64,000 bases of DNA from Ruegeria aquimaris. GTDB lineage: Bacteria > Pseudomonadota > Alphaproteobacteria > Rhodobacterales > Rhodobacteraceae. Each line of letters starts with the position of its first letter. The first letter of the stretch is position 1. Position numbers and translations under genes: made by a program. The stretch lies in assembly GCF_025751555.1 (NCBI RefSeq), contig NZ_JAOWLB010000002.1, forward strand, positions 62,001 to 126,000, given 5' to 3'. Shown one piece after another: positions 53,129 through 61,492 of this stretch. The notes under the pieces are model-generated. The model searched no databases and was not told where the DNA came from. It worked only from the letters and a program-made list of their open reading frames with translations.

Positions 53129-53605
53129 TCAGGGCGCCGGGCGCGAGCTCCCGTCCCGCAGCGCCGCCCGGATCTCGCGCTCCAGCGCATCCAGGAACCG
53201 CGAGCGGTCGGCCTTGGAAAACGGCTTGCCACCGCCCGCCATACCCAGCGGGTTGGCCGCGCGCAGATCGGCCATCAGGTCGCGCATCGCCAGCTGTTGG
53301 CCTATGTTGGCCGGGGTGAATGCCTCGCCGCTATGCCGCAGCACCCGCGCCCCCGCCGCCACGCATTTCGCCGCCAGCGGGATATCGGCGGTGACCACCA
53401 CGTCCCCCAGCCCGGCGCGCTCGGCGATCCACATATCGGCCACGTCCGGCCCCTCGGGCACCACCACGGTCTCGACCAGCGGATTGGCCGAGGGGCGCAA
53501 GCCCCCGTTCGACACCAAGACCATGGGCAGCCGGTGTCGGGTGGCCACACGCTCGGCCTCGGATTTCACCGGGCAGGCGTCGGCGTCGATGTAAAGCGTT
53601 GTCAT
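53129..53605 (-). CDS. YaiI/YqxD (UPF0178/DUF188) family protein
   Basis: A 158-residue protein with the family start [19 protein letters not shown] and later [38 protein letters not shown] and [20 protein letters not shown]. The acidic positions (D7, D9, D54) recall PIN-like nuclease folds, but activity has not been established to my knowledge. Confidence 0.9.
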   Translation of the reverse strand: MTTLYIDADACPVKSEAERVATRHRLPMVLVSNGGLRPSANPLVETVVVPEGPDVADMWIAERAGLGDVVVTADIPLAAKCVAAGARVLRHSGEAFTPANIGQQLAMRDLMADLRAANPLGMAGGGKPFSKADRSRFLDALEREIRAALRDGSSRPAP

Positions 53606-53710
53606 ACCGGGCTCTCTACAGGCTCTTGCTGCTGGTTAGAAGACAGGAAACCCCGCAAAAACAAGTACCCGGCCCAGGACCGCGGGCTCGGGCCTCAATG
53701 CTGAGTCCGC

Positions 53711-54613
53711 TTACTGGACCGGTGCGCCAAGCACATTGACAAGGTGATCGATGAACACCCGCACCTTGGCCGGCATGTAGTTCCTGTGCACGAACACCGC
53801 GTAAATCGGCTGATCGAGCGTCTGGTATTCAGGCAATATGCGAACCAGTCGGCCGTCTGATATCATCTCCGCGACCAGATAATCGTTGATCAGACCAATG
53901 GCGCCGCCAGTCAGAACAACGTTCCGCGCGGCATTCGGAGAGTTGACGAGGAACCTTTCCGGCAAGCTGAACGAGAGTTTTTCGCCTTGATACCAGAAAT
54001 CATTTTCGCGCCCCCAGTTTCCGCTGACCTGCTTGACCACTAGATGCTGCTCTAACGCGTCCAGTGTGTCCGGCTCCCCGTGCCGCGCGACGTATTCAGG
54101 CGTGGCAACAAAAACGAGTTTCTGCGAAAAAATCTTGCGGGCTTTCAGCGACGAGACTTCCAGCCCGTCAGAGCCGCCAATACGAATTGCCAGATCATAG
54201 TGTTCCTGTACGAGATCAACCTTTCGGTTGGAAATCTCCAACTCGACCCGGACGTTCGGGTATAATTGCATGAATGCCGGGATCGCGGGTGCGACCCGCT
54301 CCTGTCCAAATGCAACCACGCTGCTGACGCGCAGATGCCCGCGCGGGGTGTGTTGGCTGTCACGAATTTCGTCGGTTACGGCATCCAGCTCGTCAACCAG
54401 CGCTACACCGCGACGCAACAGCAATTCACCTTCTTCGGTCAGGCTGACGTTGCGTGTCGATCTGGTAAAAAGCCGTATTCCAAGGTCCTCTTCCAGTTCT
54501 GAAATCAGACGGGTTACAGACGGCGGAGAAGAGTTGAGCACCCTGGCGGCGGCGGCGAAACCGCCTTGCTGGGCAACTTCACGAAATGCGCGCATACACT
54601 GAAACTTGTCCAT
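53711..54613 (-). CDS. LysR-type regulator in a lower-GC islet
   Basis: A 300-residue LysR protein. The helix-turn-helix is GGFAAAARVLNSSPPSVTRL (about 17-36), then RLFTRSTRNVSLTEEGELLL. The effector domain begins near GHLRVSSVVAFGQERVAPAI. The ATG at 54613 is the family start; an upstream Met at 54646 is possible. GC content, especially at third positions, is visibly lower than in the flanking genes, suggesting recent acquisition. The adjacent small gene (54732-54992) is divergent from it, and no metabolic target is recognised. Confidence 0.85.
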   Translation of the reverse strand: MDKFQCMRAFREVAQQGGFAAAARVLNSSPPSVTRLISELEEDLGIRLFTRSTRNVSLTEEGELLLRRGVALVDELDAVTDEIRDSQHTPRGHLRVSSVVAFGQERVAPAIPAFMQLYPNVRVELEISNRKVDLVQEHYDLAIRIGGSDGLEVSSLKARKIFSQKLVFVATPEYVARHGEPDTLDALEQHLVVKQVSGNWGRENDFWYQGEKLSFSLPERFLVNSPNAARNVVLTGGAIGLINDYLVAEMISDGRLVRILPEYQTLDQPIYAVFVHRNYMPAKVRVFIDHLVNVLGAPVQ

Positions 54614-54731
54614 GAGTCGATTAAACCGGATTCTGGAATGGTTCATTCAAAGATACACGCGTTCTCCCAAATTCGAAAATCCGTACCCTGAACTTACAGC
54701 AGAAACGCATATGGATCAGGAGAACGGACAA

Positions 54732-54992
54732 ATGTTTGAACGCCATCACTTCAGAACCAATCAAGGCATAACTTCTGAATACGGCCACGGCAGAGTTGCT
54801 CTTGGGCGCCACGAAATCCGGAAAGAACGATATCTTGCGGAAAAGCGCGCGCGTCTGGAGGCCGAGGCAAGCGCACGAAAGGACCAGTTTGCCGCGGCCC
54901 CAAAAGAGGCCGTTGAAATTGCAATCTGTCATCTTCTTCGGTCGGTCTCACGCTGGTTTGCGCAGCGCTTCTCGACCGATGGCGCCCTCTGA
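54732..54992 (+). CDS. orphan hypothetical protein, 86 aa
   Basis: I do not recognise this protein. The ATG at 54732 has a strong AGGAG eight bases upstream. The same frame is open back to 54606, but that start would overlap the divergent LysR start codon. The protein is charged and helical in the middle (RHEIRKERYLAEKRARLEAE) and ends with an amphipathic helix (VEIAICHLLRSVSRWFAQRF) that could touch a membrane. Lower GC than the region suggests transfer together with the LysR gene. Confidence 0.5.
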   Translation: MFERHHFRTNQGITSEYGHGRVALGRHEIRKERYLAEKRARLEAEASARKDQFAAAPKEAVEIAICHLLRSVSRWFAQRFSTDGAL

Positions 54993-55061
54993 GAGCAAAC
55001 CGGCAGCCGGGCCGGTCATCCGAAGGGTTACCTACTCCCCCCGGCGGGCGTCGATACCTGC

Positions 55062-55110
55062 GTACAAAACGGTCAATTGCCCCTCCGGGACAGGTACAAA
55101 ACGGTCAATT
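55062..55110. repeat. tandem 17-bp direct repeat beside sthA, possible IS-end remnant
   Basis: GTACAAAACGGTCAATT occurs at 55062-55078 and again at 55094-55110, 32 bases apart, each followed closely by CTCCGGG. Tandem short repeats of this kind occur at the ends of IS21-like elements, and they mark the edge of the lower-GC islet. The second copy contains the stop codon of sthA on the minus strand. No transposase gene is present. Confidence 0.5.
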
Positions 55111-56556
55111 CTCCGGGTTCTCCGGTTGCGTGCCCTCCTTGCGGCGCACCTTGAATTCCTTGGGGATCGGCATCCGGTTGAACGCATCCAGCCCCGCGAT
55201 CTTGTAGGCTTCGGCCAGCGTCGGATAGTTGAACGTGTTCTGTACGAAGTAATCCACCGTGCCCTTCAGGTTCATCACCGCCTGCCCGATATGGATCAGT
55301 TCGGTGGCTCCTTCGCCGACGATCTGCACCCCCAGAACCCGCCTTGTTTTCAAGGACAAGAGCATCTTCAGCATGCCGTGTTCCAGCCCCATGATATGCC
55401 CGCGCGAGGTCTCGCGGAACCGCGCCACGCCCACCTCGTAGGGAATGCCGCGCTCCTGCAATTCCTCCTCGGACATGCCACAGGTGGACATCTCGGGGAC
55501 CGAGTAGATTCCGTAAGGATACCAAGGACTTTCCGGCAGCGTCGGGGTCTCCAGCGCATGGCACGCCGCCACCCGCCCCTGCTGCAAAGAGGTCGAGGCC
55601 AGCGACGGATGCCCGATCACATCACCAGTTGCATAGATATGCGGCACGGCAGTCTGATAGGTCTTGCGGTCCACCGTGATCCGGTTGCGGTGGTCTGTCT
55701 TGAGCCCCACCGCATCAAGGTTCAGGGCCGAGGTCGCGCCCATCCGCCCGGCGGCGAACAGCAGCATTTCGGCCCGCACATGGCGCCCGTTGGCCAGGCT
55801 GATCTCGACATGATCGCCAGCATCCTCGATCTTTTCCACCGCCGAGCCCAGCCGCAGATCGACGCCGTTTTCCCTGATCTGATGGGTGAAATCCTGAATC
55901 AGGGTGCGGTCGATAAAGTCCAGAAACGTCTCGCGCGGTTCGATCAGCGTCACCCGCACATCCAGCGCCGAGAACATGGTAGCATACTCTACCCCAATCA
56001 CCCCGGCGCCGATCACGGCCAGCGAACGGGGGATCTCGGCCATCTCCAGAAACTCGTCGCCATCGACCACGGTACGCCCATTAAATGGAACATAATCAGG
56101 GCGATAGGTCTTGGTGCCCGTGGCGATCAGGAACTTCGATGCGGTCAGGCGGGTGGTATCCCCGGCCTCGGTCGCGACCTCGATCTCGTGCGGGCCGACA
56201 AAGCGCGCCAGCCCGTTCAGCGTGTCCACATGGTTGCGGTTGAACTGGTGTTCCAGCACGTCGACTTCGTAATCGAGCGTCATGTGCAGCCGCGCCTTGA
56301 GGTCCTCGGCGCTGATCCGGTCCTTGACCCGATAGGACAGGCCGTAAAAGCTGCGCTCGCGCCAGCCCGACAGGTTCAGCACCGTTTCGCGCAGCGTCTT
56401 GGACGGGATCGTGCCTGTATGCACCGAGACACCGCCGAGCCGGTCCTTGCGGTCGATCACCAGCACCCGGCGTTTCAGCTTTCCCGCCTGGATCGCGGCG
56501 GCCCGGCCCGAGGGGCCGGACCCGATGATGATCAGGTCATAGTCGTGGCCGTTCAT
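55105..56556 (-). CDS. sthA: Si-specific soluble pyridine nucleotide transhydrogenase
   Basis: A 483-residue flavoprotein that moves reducing power between NADPH and NADH. The FAD motif is LIIIGSGPSGRAAAIQAG, the second nucleotide motif is VIGAGVIGVEYATM, and the late FAD motif is IYATGDVIGHPSLAS. The site that holds the redox disulfide in relatives reads GGVSVHTGTIPSKTLRE, with no Cys at all. HIGQAVMNLKGTVDYFVQ and NYPTLAEAYKIAGLDAFNR fit SthA. The last residues (KEGTQPENPEN) run into a repeat that supplies the stop codon. Its start is 3 bp after fghA. Confidence 0.88.
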   Translation of the reverse strand: MNGHDYDLIIIGSGPSGRAAAIQAGKLKRRVLVIDRKDRLGGVSVHTGTIPSKTLRETVLNLSGWRERSFYGLSYRVKDRISAEDLKARLHMTLDYEVDVLEHQFNRNHVDTLNGLARFVGPHEIEVATEAGDTTRLTASKFLIATGTKTYRPDYVPFNGRTVVDGDEFLEMAEIPRSLAVIGAGVIGVEYATMFSALDVRVTLIEPRETFLDFIDRTLIQDFTHQIRENGVDLRLGSAVEKIEDAGDHVEISLANGRHVRAEMLLFAAGRMGATSALNLDAVGLKTDHRNRITVDRKTYQTAVPHIYATGDVIGHPSLASTSLQQGRVAACHALETPTLPESPWYPYGIYSVPEMSTCGMSEEELQERGIPYEVGVARFRETSRGHIMGLEHGMLKMLLSLKTRRVLGVQIVGEGATELIHIGQAVMNLKGTVDYFVQNTFNYPTLAEAYKIAGLDAFNRMPIPKEFKVRRKEGTQPENPEN

Positions 56557-56559
56557 GGC

Positions 56560-57396
56560 TCAATCCCGATAAAGCGCGTCGGCATGGAACGAGACATGGT
56601 CCTCCATGAAGCTGGAGACAAAGAAGTAGGAATGGTCATAGCCCGGTTGCATCCGCACCGTCGCCTGCTGTCGGCGTTCGGCGATGGCGGCGGCCAGCGC
56701 TTCGGGGCGCAAGAGGTCGATGAACTGGTCGCTGGTGCCGGTGTCGATCAGGATCGGCCCGTCAAACCCTGCCTGTTTCATCATCAGCGATGCGTCATGT
56801 TTCGCCCAGGCCGCCTCGTCCGTACCCAGATAGGCGCTCAGCTGCTTGCGTCCCCAATCGCTGCCTGTCGGGTTGGAGATCGGCGCGAAGGCCGAGACCG
56901 AGCGGTAGCGCCCCGGCAGGTTCATCGCCAGTGTCAGCGCCCCGTGCCCGCCCATGGAATGGCCGGTGATCGCCTGCCGCTCGGGGTCGATGGCAAAGTG
57001 CTCGGCCAGCAGCGCGGGCAGTTCTTCGGCCACGTAATCCCACATGCGGAAATGCGGGCTCCAGGGCTCCTGCGTGGCGTTCACATAGAAGCCCGCGCCC
57101 TGACCCAGATCATAGTCCGGGTGGTCGGCCACGCCCTCGCCCCGCGGCGAAGTATCTGGAAACACGAGGGCAATTCCCTGTTCGGCGGCCCAACCCTGGG
57201 CGCCCGCCTTGACCATGGCGTTTTCATGGGTGCAGGTGAGACCCGACAGATACCACAACACCGGCACCGGGCCGTCCTTGGCCTCAGCCGGCAGGAACAG
57301 ACCAAAGGTCATGTCGCAACCGGTGGCTGCGGAGGCATGGCGATAGACCCCCTGAACACCCCCGAAACAGGCGTTTTCCGAGACGGTTTCGATCAT
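56560..57396 (-). CDS. fghA: S-formylglutathione hydrolase
   Basis: A 278-residue serine esterase of the alpha/beta-hydrolase fold. It cleaves S-formylglutathione to formate and glutathione in formaldehyde detoxification. The nucleophile is in ITGHSMGGHGALT. WYLSGLTCTHENAMVKAGAQ, PDTSPRGEGVAD and GYDHSYFFVSSFMEDHV (catalytic His) are characteristic. The ATG at 57396 is the family start. The formaldehyde dehydrogenase partner gene is not in this window. Confidence 0.94.
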   Translation of the reverse strand: MIETVSENACFGGVQGVYRHASAATGCDMTFGLFLPAEAKDGPVPVLWYLSGLTCTHENAMVKAGAQGWAAEQGIALVFPDTSPRGEGVADHPDYDLGQGAGFYVNATQEPWSPHFRMWDYVAEELPALLAEHFAIDPERQAITGHSMGGHGALTLAMNLPGRYRSVSAFAPISNPTGSDWGRKQLSAYLGTDEAAWAKHDASLMMKQAGFDGPILIDTGTSDQFIDLLRPEALAAAIAERRQQATVRMQPGYDHSYFFVSSFMEDHVSFHADALYRD

Positions 57397-57515
57397 GGCA
57401 CGGTCCTTTCCCTCTGGTTCTCCGCAATGGCTAGCGGTCCCGGGTCCAGAGGTAAAGCATGCTGGCCGCTGCACGCCGTCTTTTTGCGGCATTCAGTGAT
57501 GGCGAAGCGGCCCGC

Positions 57516-57544
57516 TTGACTTGTCCCGGACCTGCGCCTTTGAT
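57516..57544 (+). promoter_or_regulatory. candidate sigma-70 promoter of pepT
   Basis: TTGACT (57516) and TTTGAT (57539) are 17 bases apart, 22 bases before the ATG at 57567, in the divergent fghA-pepT gap. The -35 box matches well and the -10 box in four of six positions. AGGAGG then gives a strong ribosome site. Confidence 0.45.
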
Positions 57545-57566
57545 CGCGACAACAGCAGGAGGTGAC

Positions 57567-58805
57567 ATGCAAAACCCATTCGATCAGGAACTTCAGGACC
57601 GTCTAGTGCGCTATGCCGCCATCGACAGCCAGAGCGACGAGACCGCACCCGGTTCGCCCAGCACCGCCTGCCAGTTCGACATGCTGCACCTGCTGCGCGA
57701 CGAGTTGACCGAAATGGGCGCGCAGGATGTGGAGCTGACAGACTACGGCGTGGTGCTGGCCACCATTCCGGGCACCGCGCCGGGGCCGACGGTGGGTTTC
57801 CTCGCCCATGTGGACACCGCACCGCAATTTAACGCCAGCGGCGTGAAGCCGCGCGTGATCAGCGGCTATAACGGTGGTGACATCACCTTTCCCGACGATC
57901 CCGCGCTGGTGCTGTCGCCTGCCGAGCACCCCTATCTGGCGGAAAAGATCGGTCACGACCTGATCACCGCCTCGGGCACCACGCTGCTGGGCGCCGATGA
58001 CAAGGCGGGCGTGGCCATCGTCATGACCATGGCGCGGCACCTGCTGAACAGCCCCGATATCGCGCGCGGCCCGATCCGCGTGGCGTTTACCCCCGACGAG
58101 GAAATCGGGCGCGGGGTGAGCGAGCGTCTGCCCAAGGATCTGCGCGCCGATTTCGCCTATACGCTGGATGGGGGGCAAGTGGGCGAGATCGAATACGAGA
58201 GCTTCTCGGCCGACCGCGCGGTGGTGACGGTTACGGGTGTGTCGATCCATCCCGGCTGGGCCAAGGACAAGATGGTCAACGCCATCCACCTCGCTTCGAA
58301 AATTGTACAAACCCTGCCACAGGCGACCATGACCCCCGAAACCACCGCCGACCGCGAGGGTTTCATCCACGCCACCGACATGGAGGGCGGCTCGTCCGAG
58401 ATGGTGATCAAGTTCATCCTGCGCGATTTCGAGCGGGACGGTCTTGCCGCCAAGGGCGAGTTGCTGCGCCAGGTCTGCGCCGCCGTCCAGGCGGGCGAGC
58501 CGCGCGCGGCGATCAAGTGCGAAATCTATCCGCAATACCGCAACATGCGCTATTGGCTGGAAAAGGACATGACACCCGTCGATCTGGCCCGCGCGGCAGC
58601 AAAAGCCGAAGGGATCGAGCCGATCTCGGTCCCGATCCGGGGTGGCACCGATGGATCCCGTCTGACCGAGATGGGAGTGCCGACACCGAATGTCTTTACC
58701 GGCATGCAATGCATCCATGGACCGCTGGAATGGATTTCGGTGCAGGACATGGCGACCGCCACGCGCACCTGTCTGAGGCTGGCGCAGATGGCGGCAAAGG
58801 GCTGA
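57567..58805 (+). CDS. pepT: peptidase T (tripeptidase)
   Basis: A 412-residue M20B zinc tripeptidase. Metal-site motifs in order: GFLAHVDTAPQFNASGVKP, TLLGADDKAGVAIVM, FTPDEEIGRGV, TLDGGQVGEIEYESFSAD, and the late NVFTGMQCIHGPLEW. It removes N-terminal residues from tripeptides in the cytoplasm. The ATG at 57567 follows AGGAGG. It leads a run with an alpha/beta hydrolase and an ornithine-cyclodeaminase-family gene. Confidence 0.96.
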   Translation: MQNPFDQELQDRLVRYAAIDSQSDETAPGSPSTACQFDMLHLLRDELTEMGAQDVELTDYGVVLATIPGTAPGPTVGFLAHVDTAPQFNASGVKPRVISGYNGGDITFPDDPALVLSPAEHPYLAEKIGHDLITASGTTLLGADDKAGVAIVMTMARHLLNSPDIARGPIRVAFTPDEEIGRGVSERLPKDLRADFAYTLDGGQVGEIEYESFSADRAVVTVTGVSIHPGWAKDKMVNAIHLASKIVQTLPQATMTPETTADREGFIHATDMEGGSSEMVIKFILRDFERDGLAAKGELLRQVCAAVQAGEPRAAIKCEIYPQYRNMRYWLEKDMTPVDLARAAAKAEGIEPISVPIRGGTDGSRLTEMGVPTPNVFTGMQCIHGPLEWISVQDMATATRTCLRLAQMAAKG

Positions 58806-58808
58806 GGT

Positions 58809-59666
58809 TTGGGCGAGCGCAATCTGATAGCCGAACGCGACAGGTTCGCGGCGCGTCACCCGGAGTCACGCCATGTCGTAAATGGCCGCGACTGGGGGGT
58901 GATCCGGGTGGGGCACAGCGGCCCCGCGCTGGTTCTGATCCCCGGCACGCTGGGTCGGGCCGATATCTTCTGGCAGCAGATCGCGGCGCTGTCGGGCGAG
59001 GCGCGGATCCTCGCGGTGAGCTATCCGGCCTCGGGTGGCATCGCGGATTGGGCGGCGGATCTGGCGCAATTGATCGCGGATGCCGGAATGCAGGGCACGA
59101 CCGTGCTCGGCTCGTCGCTGGGCGGTTATCTGGCGCAATATCTGACCGCCACCGAACCGGCGCTGTGCGGCGGGCTGGTGGCGGCCAACACGCTGGCTTC
59201 GGTCCAGGGGATCGACCAGATGCCGCCCTATGCGATGGACCTTGTCACCACGCCAATCGACGACCTGCGCGCTGGGTTCGAGGCCGGGCTGAGCATTTGG
59301 CAGGCACCTGACCACCCCTATCGCGATCTGGCGCCTCTCTTGCTGCAAGAGGTACGCGGCCGCATTCCCGAAGGTGAATTGCGCGCGCGATTGCAGGCGC
59401 TGAAGACCGCGCCGGACTTGCCTGCGCAAAGCCTGCCGCACGAGCGCATCTTTACCGTGCAAAGCGATGACGACCACCTGATCGTGCCACCAATGCGCGA
59501 GGGCCTGCGCGCCGCGCTGGCCCCTGTTCGCGCATACAGGTTTCGCACCGCCAGCCATTTTCCCTATGTCACCCGTCCCGACGCCTATACCGCATTGCTG
59601 CGCGAAATACTGGGCCTGTCGGCTGGCCAAACGATCTGGCCTGCCGGAGAGGAAAGTCTGTCATGA
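58809..59666 (+). CDS. alpha/beta hydrolase
   Basis: A 285-residue alpha/beta-hydrolase. The oxyanion loop is LIPGTLGRADIFWQQ, the nucleophile elbow is VLGSSLGGYLAQYL, and a late RTASHFPYVTRPDAY holds the likely catalytic His. The start is a TTG at 58809 with GAGG upstream, only 3 bases after pepT; no better start is visible. It overlaps the next gene by 4 nt. The substrate is unknown; it resembles maspardin-type hydrolases in length and opening. Confidence 0.78.
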   Translation: MGERNLIAERDRFAARHPESRHVVNGRDWGVIRVGHSGPALVLIPGTLGRADIFWQQIAALSGEARILAVSYPASGGIADWAADLAQLIADAGMQGTTVLGSSLGGYLAQYLTATEPALCGGLVAANTLASVQGIDQMPPYAMDLVTTPIDDLRAGFEAGLSIWQAPDHPYRDLAPLLLQEVRGRIPEGELRARLQALKTAPDLPAQSLPHERIFTVQSDDDHLIVPPMREGLRAALAPVRAYRFRTASHFPYVTRPDAYTALLREILGLSAGQTIWPAGEESLS

Positions 59667-60610
59667 AAATCATAACCGCCGAAGAAATCCACCAGCACTT
59701 GCCGATGCGCGACGCCATCGAGGTGGTGGAAAAGACGATGATCCGGGTCTCGGTCGGGCAGGCCAATCTGCCGCTGCGAATGGTGATGGATATCGACGGC
59801 ACCAACCGGCTGGGCGTGATGCCCGGCGCGCTGAGCGATCCCACACTCTATGGTATCAAGGTCCTCAGCCTGTTTCCCGGCAATCCCGCCAAGGGGCTCA
59901 GTTCGCATATCGGAACCGTGCTGCTGTTCGATCCCGAGACCGGGCGGCCCCGCGCCGCACTGGATGCAGATGCGATCACCGCGATCCGCACCGCCGCCGC
60001 CACGGCAGTGGCGACACGGGCGCTGGCCCGGTCTGACGCGCGGGTGCTGGCGCTGATCGGCACGGGCGAACAGGCCGAAAGCCATATCGCGGCGCTGACA
60101 CTGGTGCGCCAGATCTCTGAAATCAGGATCGCCGGGCGCACGCCCGACCGCGCCGCCGAATTCGCAAACCGGATGTCGGTGCACTATCCCGACATCGCCT
60201 TCACCCCCGCACCAGATGTGGAGCAGGCGGTCCGTGGGGCTGATATCGTCTGCACGCTGACTTCCTCGGCTTCGGTTGTTCTGCACGGCGACTGGATCGG
60301 GCCGGGCACCCATGTGAACGCGGTCGGTGCCTCGATCCCCACGATGCAGGAGATCGACGAGGCGCTGCTGCTGAAATCAGAGCTGTTCGTCGATTACCGT
60401 CCCTCGGCCTTTGCCCAGGCGCGCGAGATCATCTCGGCGCTGGAAAGCGGTGCAATGACCAAGGATCATGTGCGCGGAGAGATTGGCGAGGTACTGTCTG
60501 GCGCTGTGGATAGACGGAGCGGCCCGGATGCGATCACGCTTTACCGCTCGCTCGGGATCGCGGCGCAGGACCTCGCCTGCGCCGATCACGTCTGGCGCGC
60601 GGTTCAGTAA
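59663..60610 (+). CDS. ornithine cyclodeaminase/mu-crystallin family protein (second)
   Basis: A 315-residue protein. The NAD(P) loop reads ALIGTGEQAESHIAAL, with LYGIKVLSLFPGNPAKGLSS and RPRAALDADAITAIRTAAA as substrate-site segments; the RTAA motif is more standard here than in the first copy (49877-50791). A ketimine-reductase or alanine-dehydrogenase-like role is as likely as ornithine cyclodeamination. It overlaps the hydrolase gene by 4 nt and converges on the SDR gene with a 7-base overlap. Confidence 0.87.
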   Translation: MKIITAEEIHQHLPMRDAIEVVEKTMIRVSVGQANLPLRMVMDIDGTNRLGVMPGALSDPTLYGIKVLSLFPGNPAKGLSSHIGTVLLFDPETGRPRAALDADAITAIRTAAATAVATRALARSDARVLALIGTGEQAESHIAALTLVRQISEIRIAGRTPDRAAEFANRMSVHYPDIAFTPAPDVEQAVRGADIVCTLTSSASVVLHGDWIGPGTHVNAVGASIPTMQEIDEALLLKSELFVDYRPSAFAQAREIISALESGAMTKDHVRGEIGEVLSGAVDRRSGPDAITLYRSLGIAAQDLACADHVWRAVQ

Positions 60611-61344
60611 AGCCCGGGATTGATCGGCGAGGCCGCCGTCAATCCACCATCAACGGTAAAGAGCTGACCGGTGACAAAGGACGCGTCACCCGAGGCGAGC
60701 CAGACCGCCATGGCGGCGACATCCTCGGTCCGGCCAAACCGCCGCGCCGCGTGCCGCGCCAGCGCATCGCGGCGCGCCATCGCCGGATCTGCGGACGCCT
60801 CGAATGCGGCGTCCAGCATACCGGTCTCGATCCAGCCCGGGCAGATCGCGTTGCATCGGATGTCCGGACCGTGATCGACGGCAATGGATCGTGTGAGGCC
60901 ATGCACGAAAGCCTTGGACGCGTTGTAGAGCGCCATCGCGGGATCGGCGAACTGGCCCGATATCGACCCTATGTTGATGATGCTGCCACCTTGCCCCATT
61001 CGGGGGATAAACGCGCGGCACATGTTGAACACGCCCCGGCAGTTGGTGCCGATCACCTGATCCCAATCAGCGTCTGTACTGTCTGAAACCGTCTTTTCCA
61101 CCTGTACACCGGCATTGTTCACCAAGATATCGACGCCACCGACGGCAGAGGCCAGCGCCCCCACCGCCACCGGATCGGCGACGTCGAGTTGGTGCCAGTG
61201 GACATGGACGTGCAGACCCTCTGGCCTGCCTCCGCGCCCGCAAGTGCTGACCTCGGCGCCCGCAGCGTACAGGGCCTCGACGATACCGCGCCCTATGCCG
61301 CGGCCGCCGCCAGTGACAAAGGCCCGCTTTCCTGCCAGTTTCAT
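60604..61344 (-). CDS. short-chain dehydrogenase/reductase
   Basis: A 246-residue classical SDR. The cofactor motif is VTGGGRGIGRGIVEA, NNAG is in VDILVNNAGVQVEK, the catalytic Ser-Tyr-Lys set is in NIGSISGQ and ALYNASKAF, and CPGWIETGM follows. It oxidises or reduces an alcohol/ketone with NAD(P); the substrate is unknown. The ATG at 61344 is the family start. It diverges from the helicase gene across 148 bp. Confidence 0.9.
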   Translation of the reverse strand: MKLAGKRAFVTGGGRGIGRGIVEALYAAGAEVSTCGRGGRPEGLHVHVHWHQLDVADPVAVGALASAVGGVDILVNNAGVQVEKTVSDSTDADWDQVIGTNCRGVFNMCRAFIPRMGQGGSIINIGSISGQFADPAMALYNASKAFVHGLTRSIAVDHGPDIRCNAICPGWIETGMLDAAFEASADPAMARRDALARHAARRFGRTEDVAAMAVWLASGDASFVTGQLFTVDGGLTAASPINPGLY

Positions 61345-61492
61345 GTTTGTTGTCCTCCCGGCCGCCAGCAAACAGAAGCGGCCTACGTTTCGCAATCCTT
61401 CCTGAGCACAAGGCATGGACAAACAGGCCCAGCTCCCCTATATGCGCAATCTTTGCGACGGGTGAGTCCCGCGCCCTGCTGGACAATCCCCT

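Noticed and set aside
54606-54731. N-terminal extension of the 86-residue orphan gene
   Set aside because: It would start at a TTG or ATG overlapping the divergent LysR start codon and lacks a ribosome site, whereas AGGAG precedes the ATG at 54732.
54796-57519. Plus-strand open frame of 907 codons
   Set aside because: It is antisense to sthA and fghA, both of which have full family motifs; the composition (many Arg, His, Pro, Gln) is that of a shadow frame in high-GC DNA.
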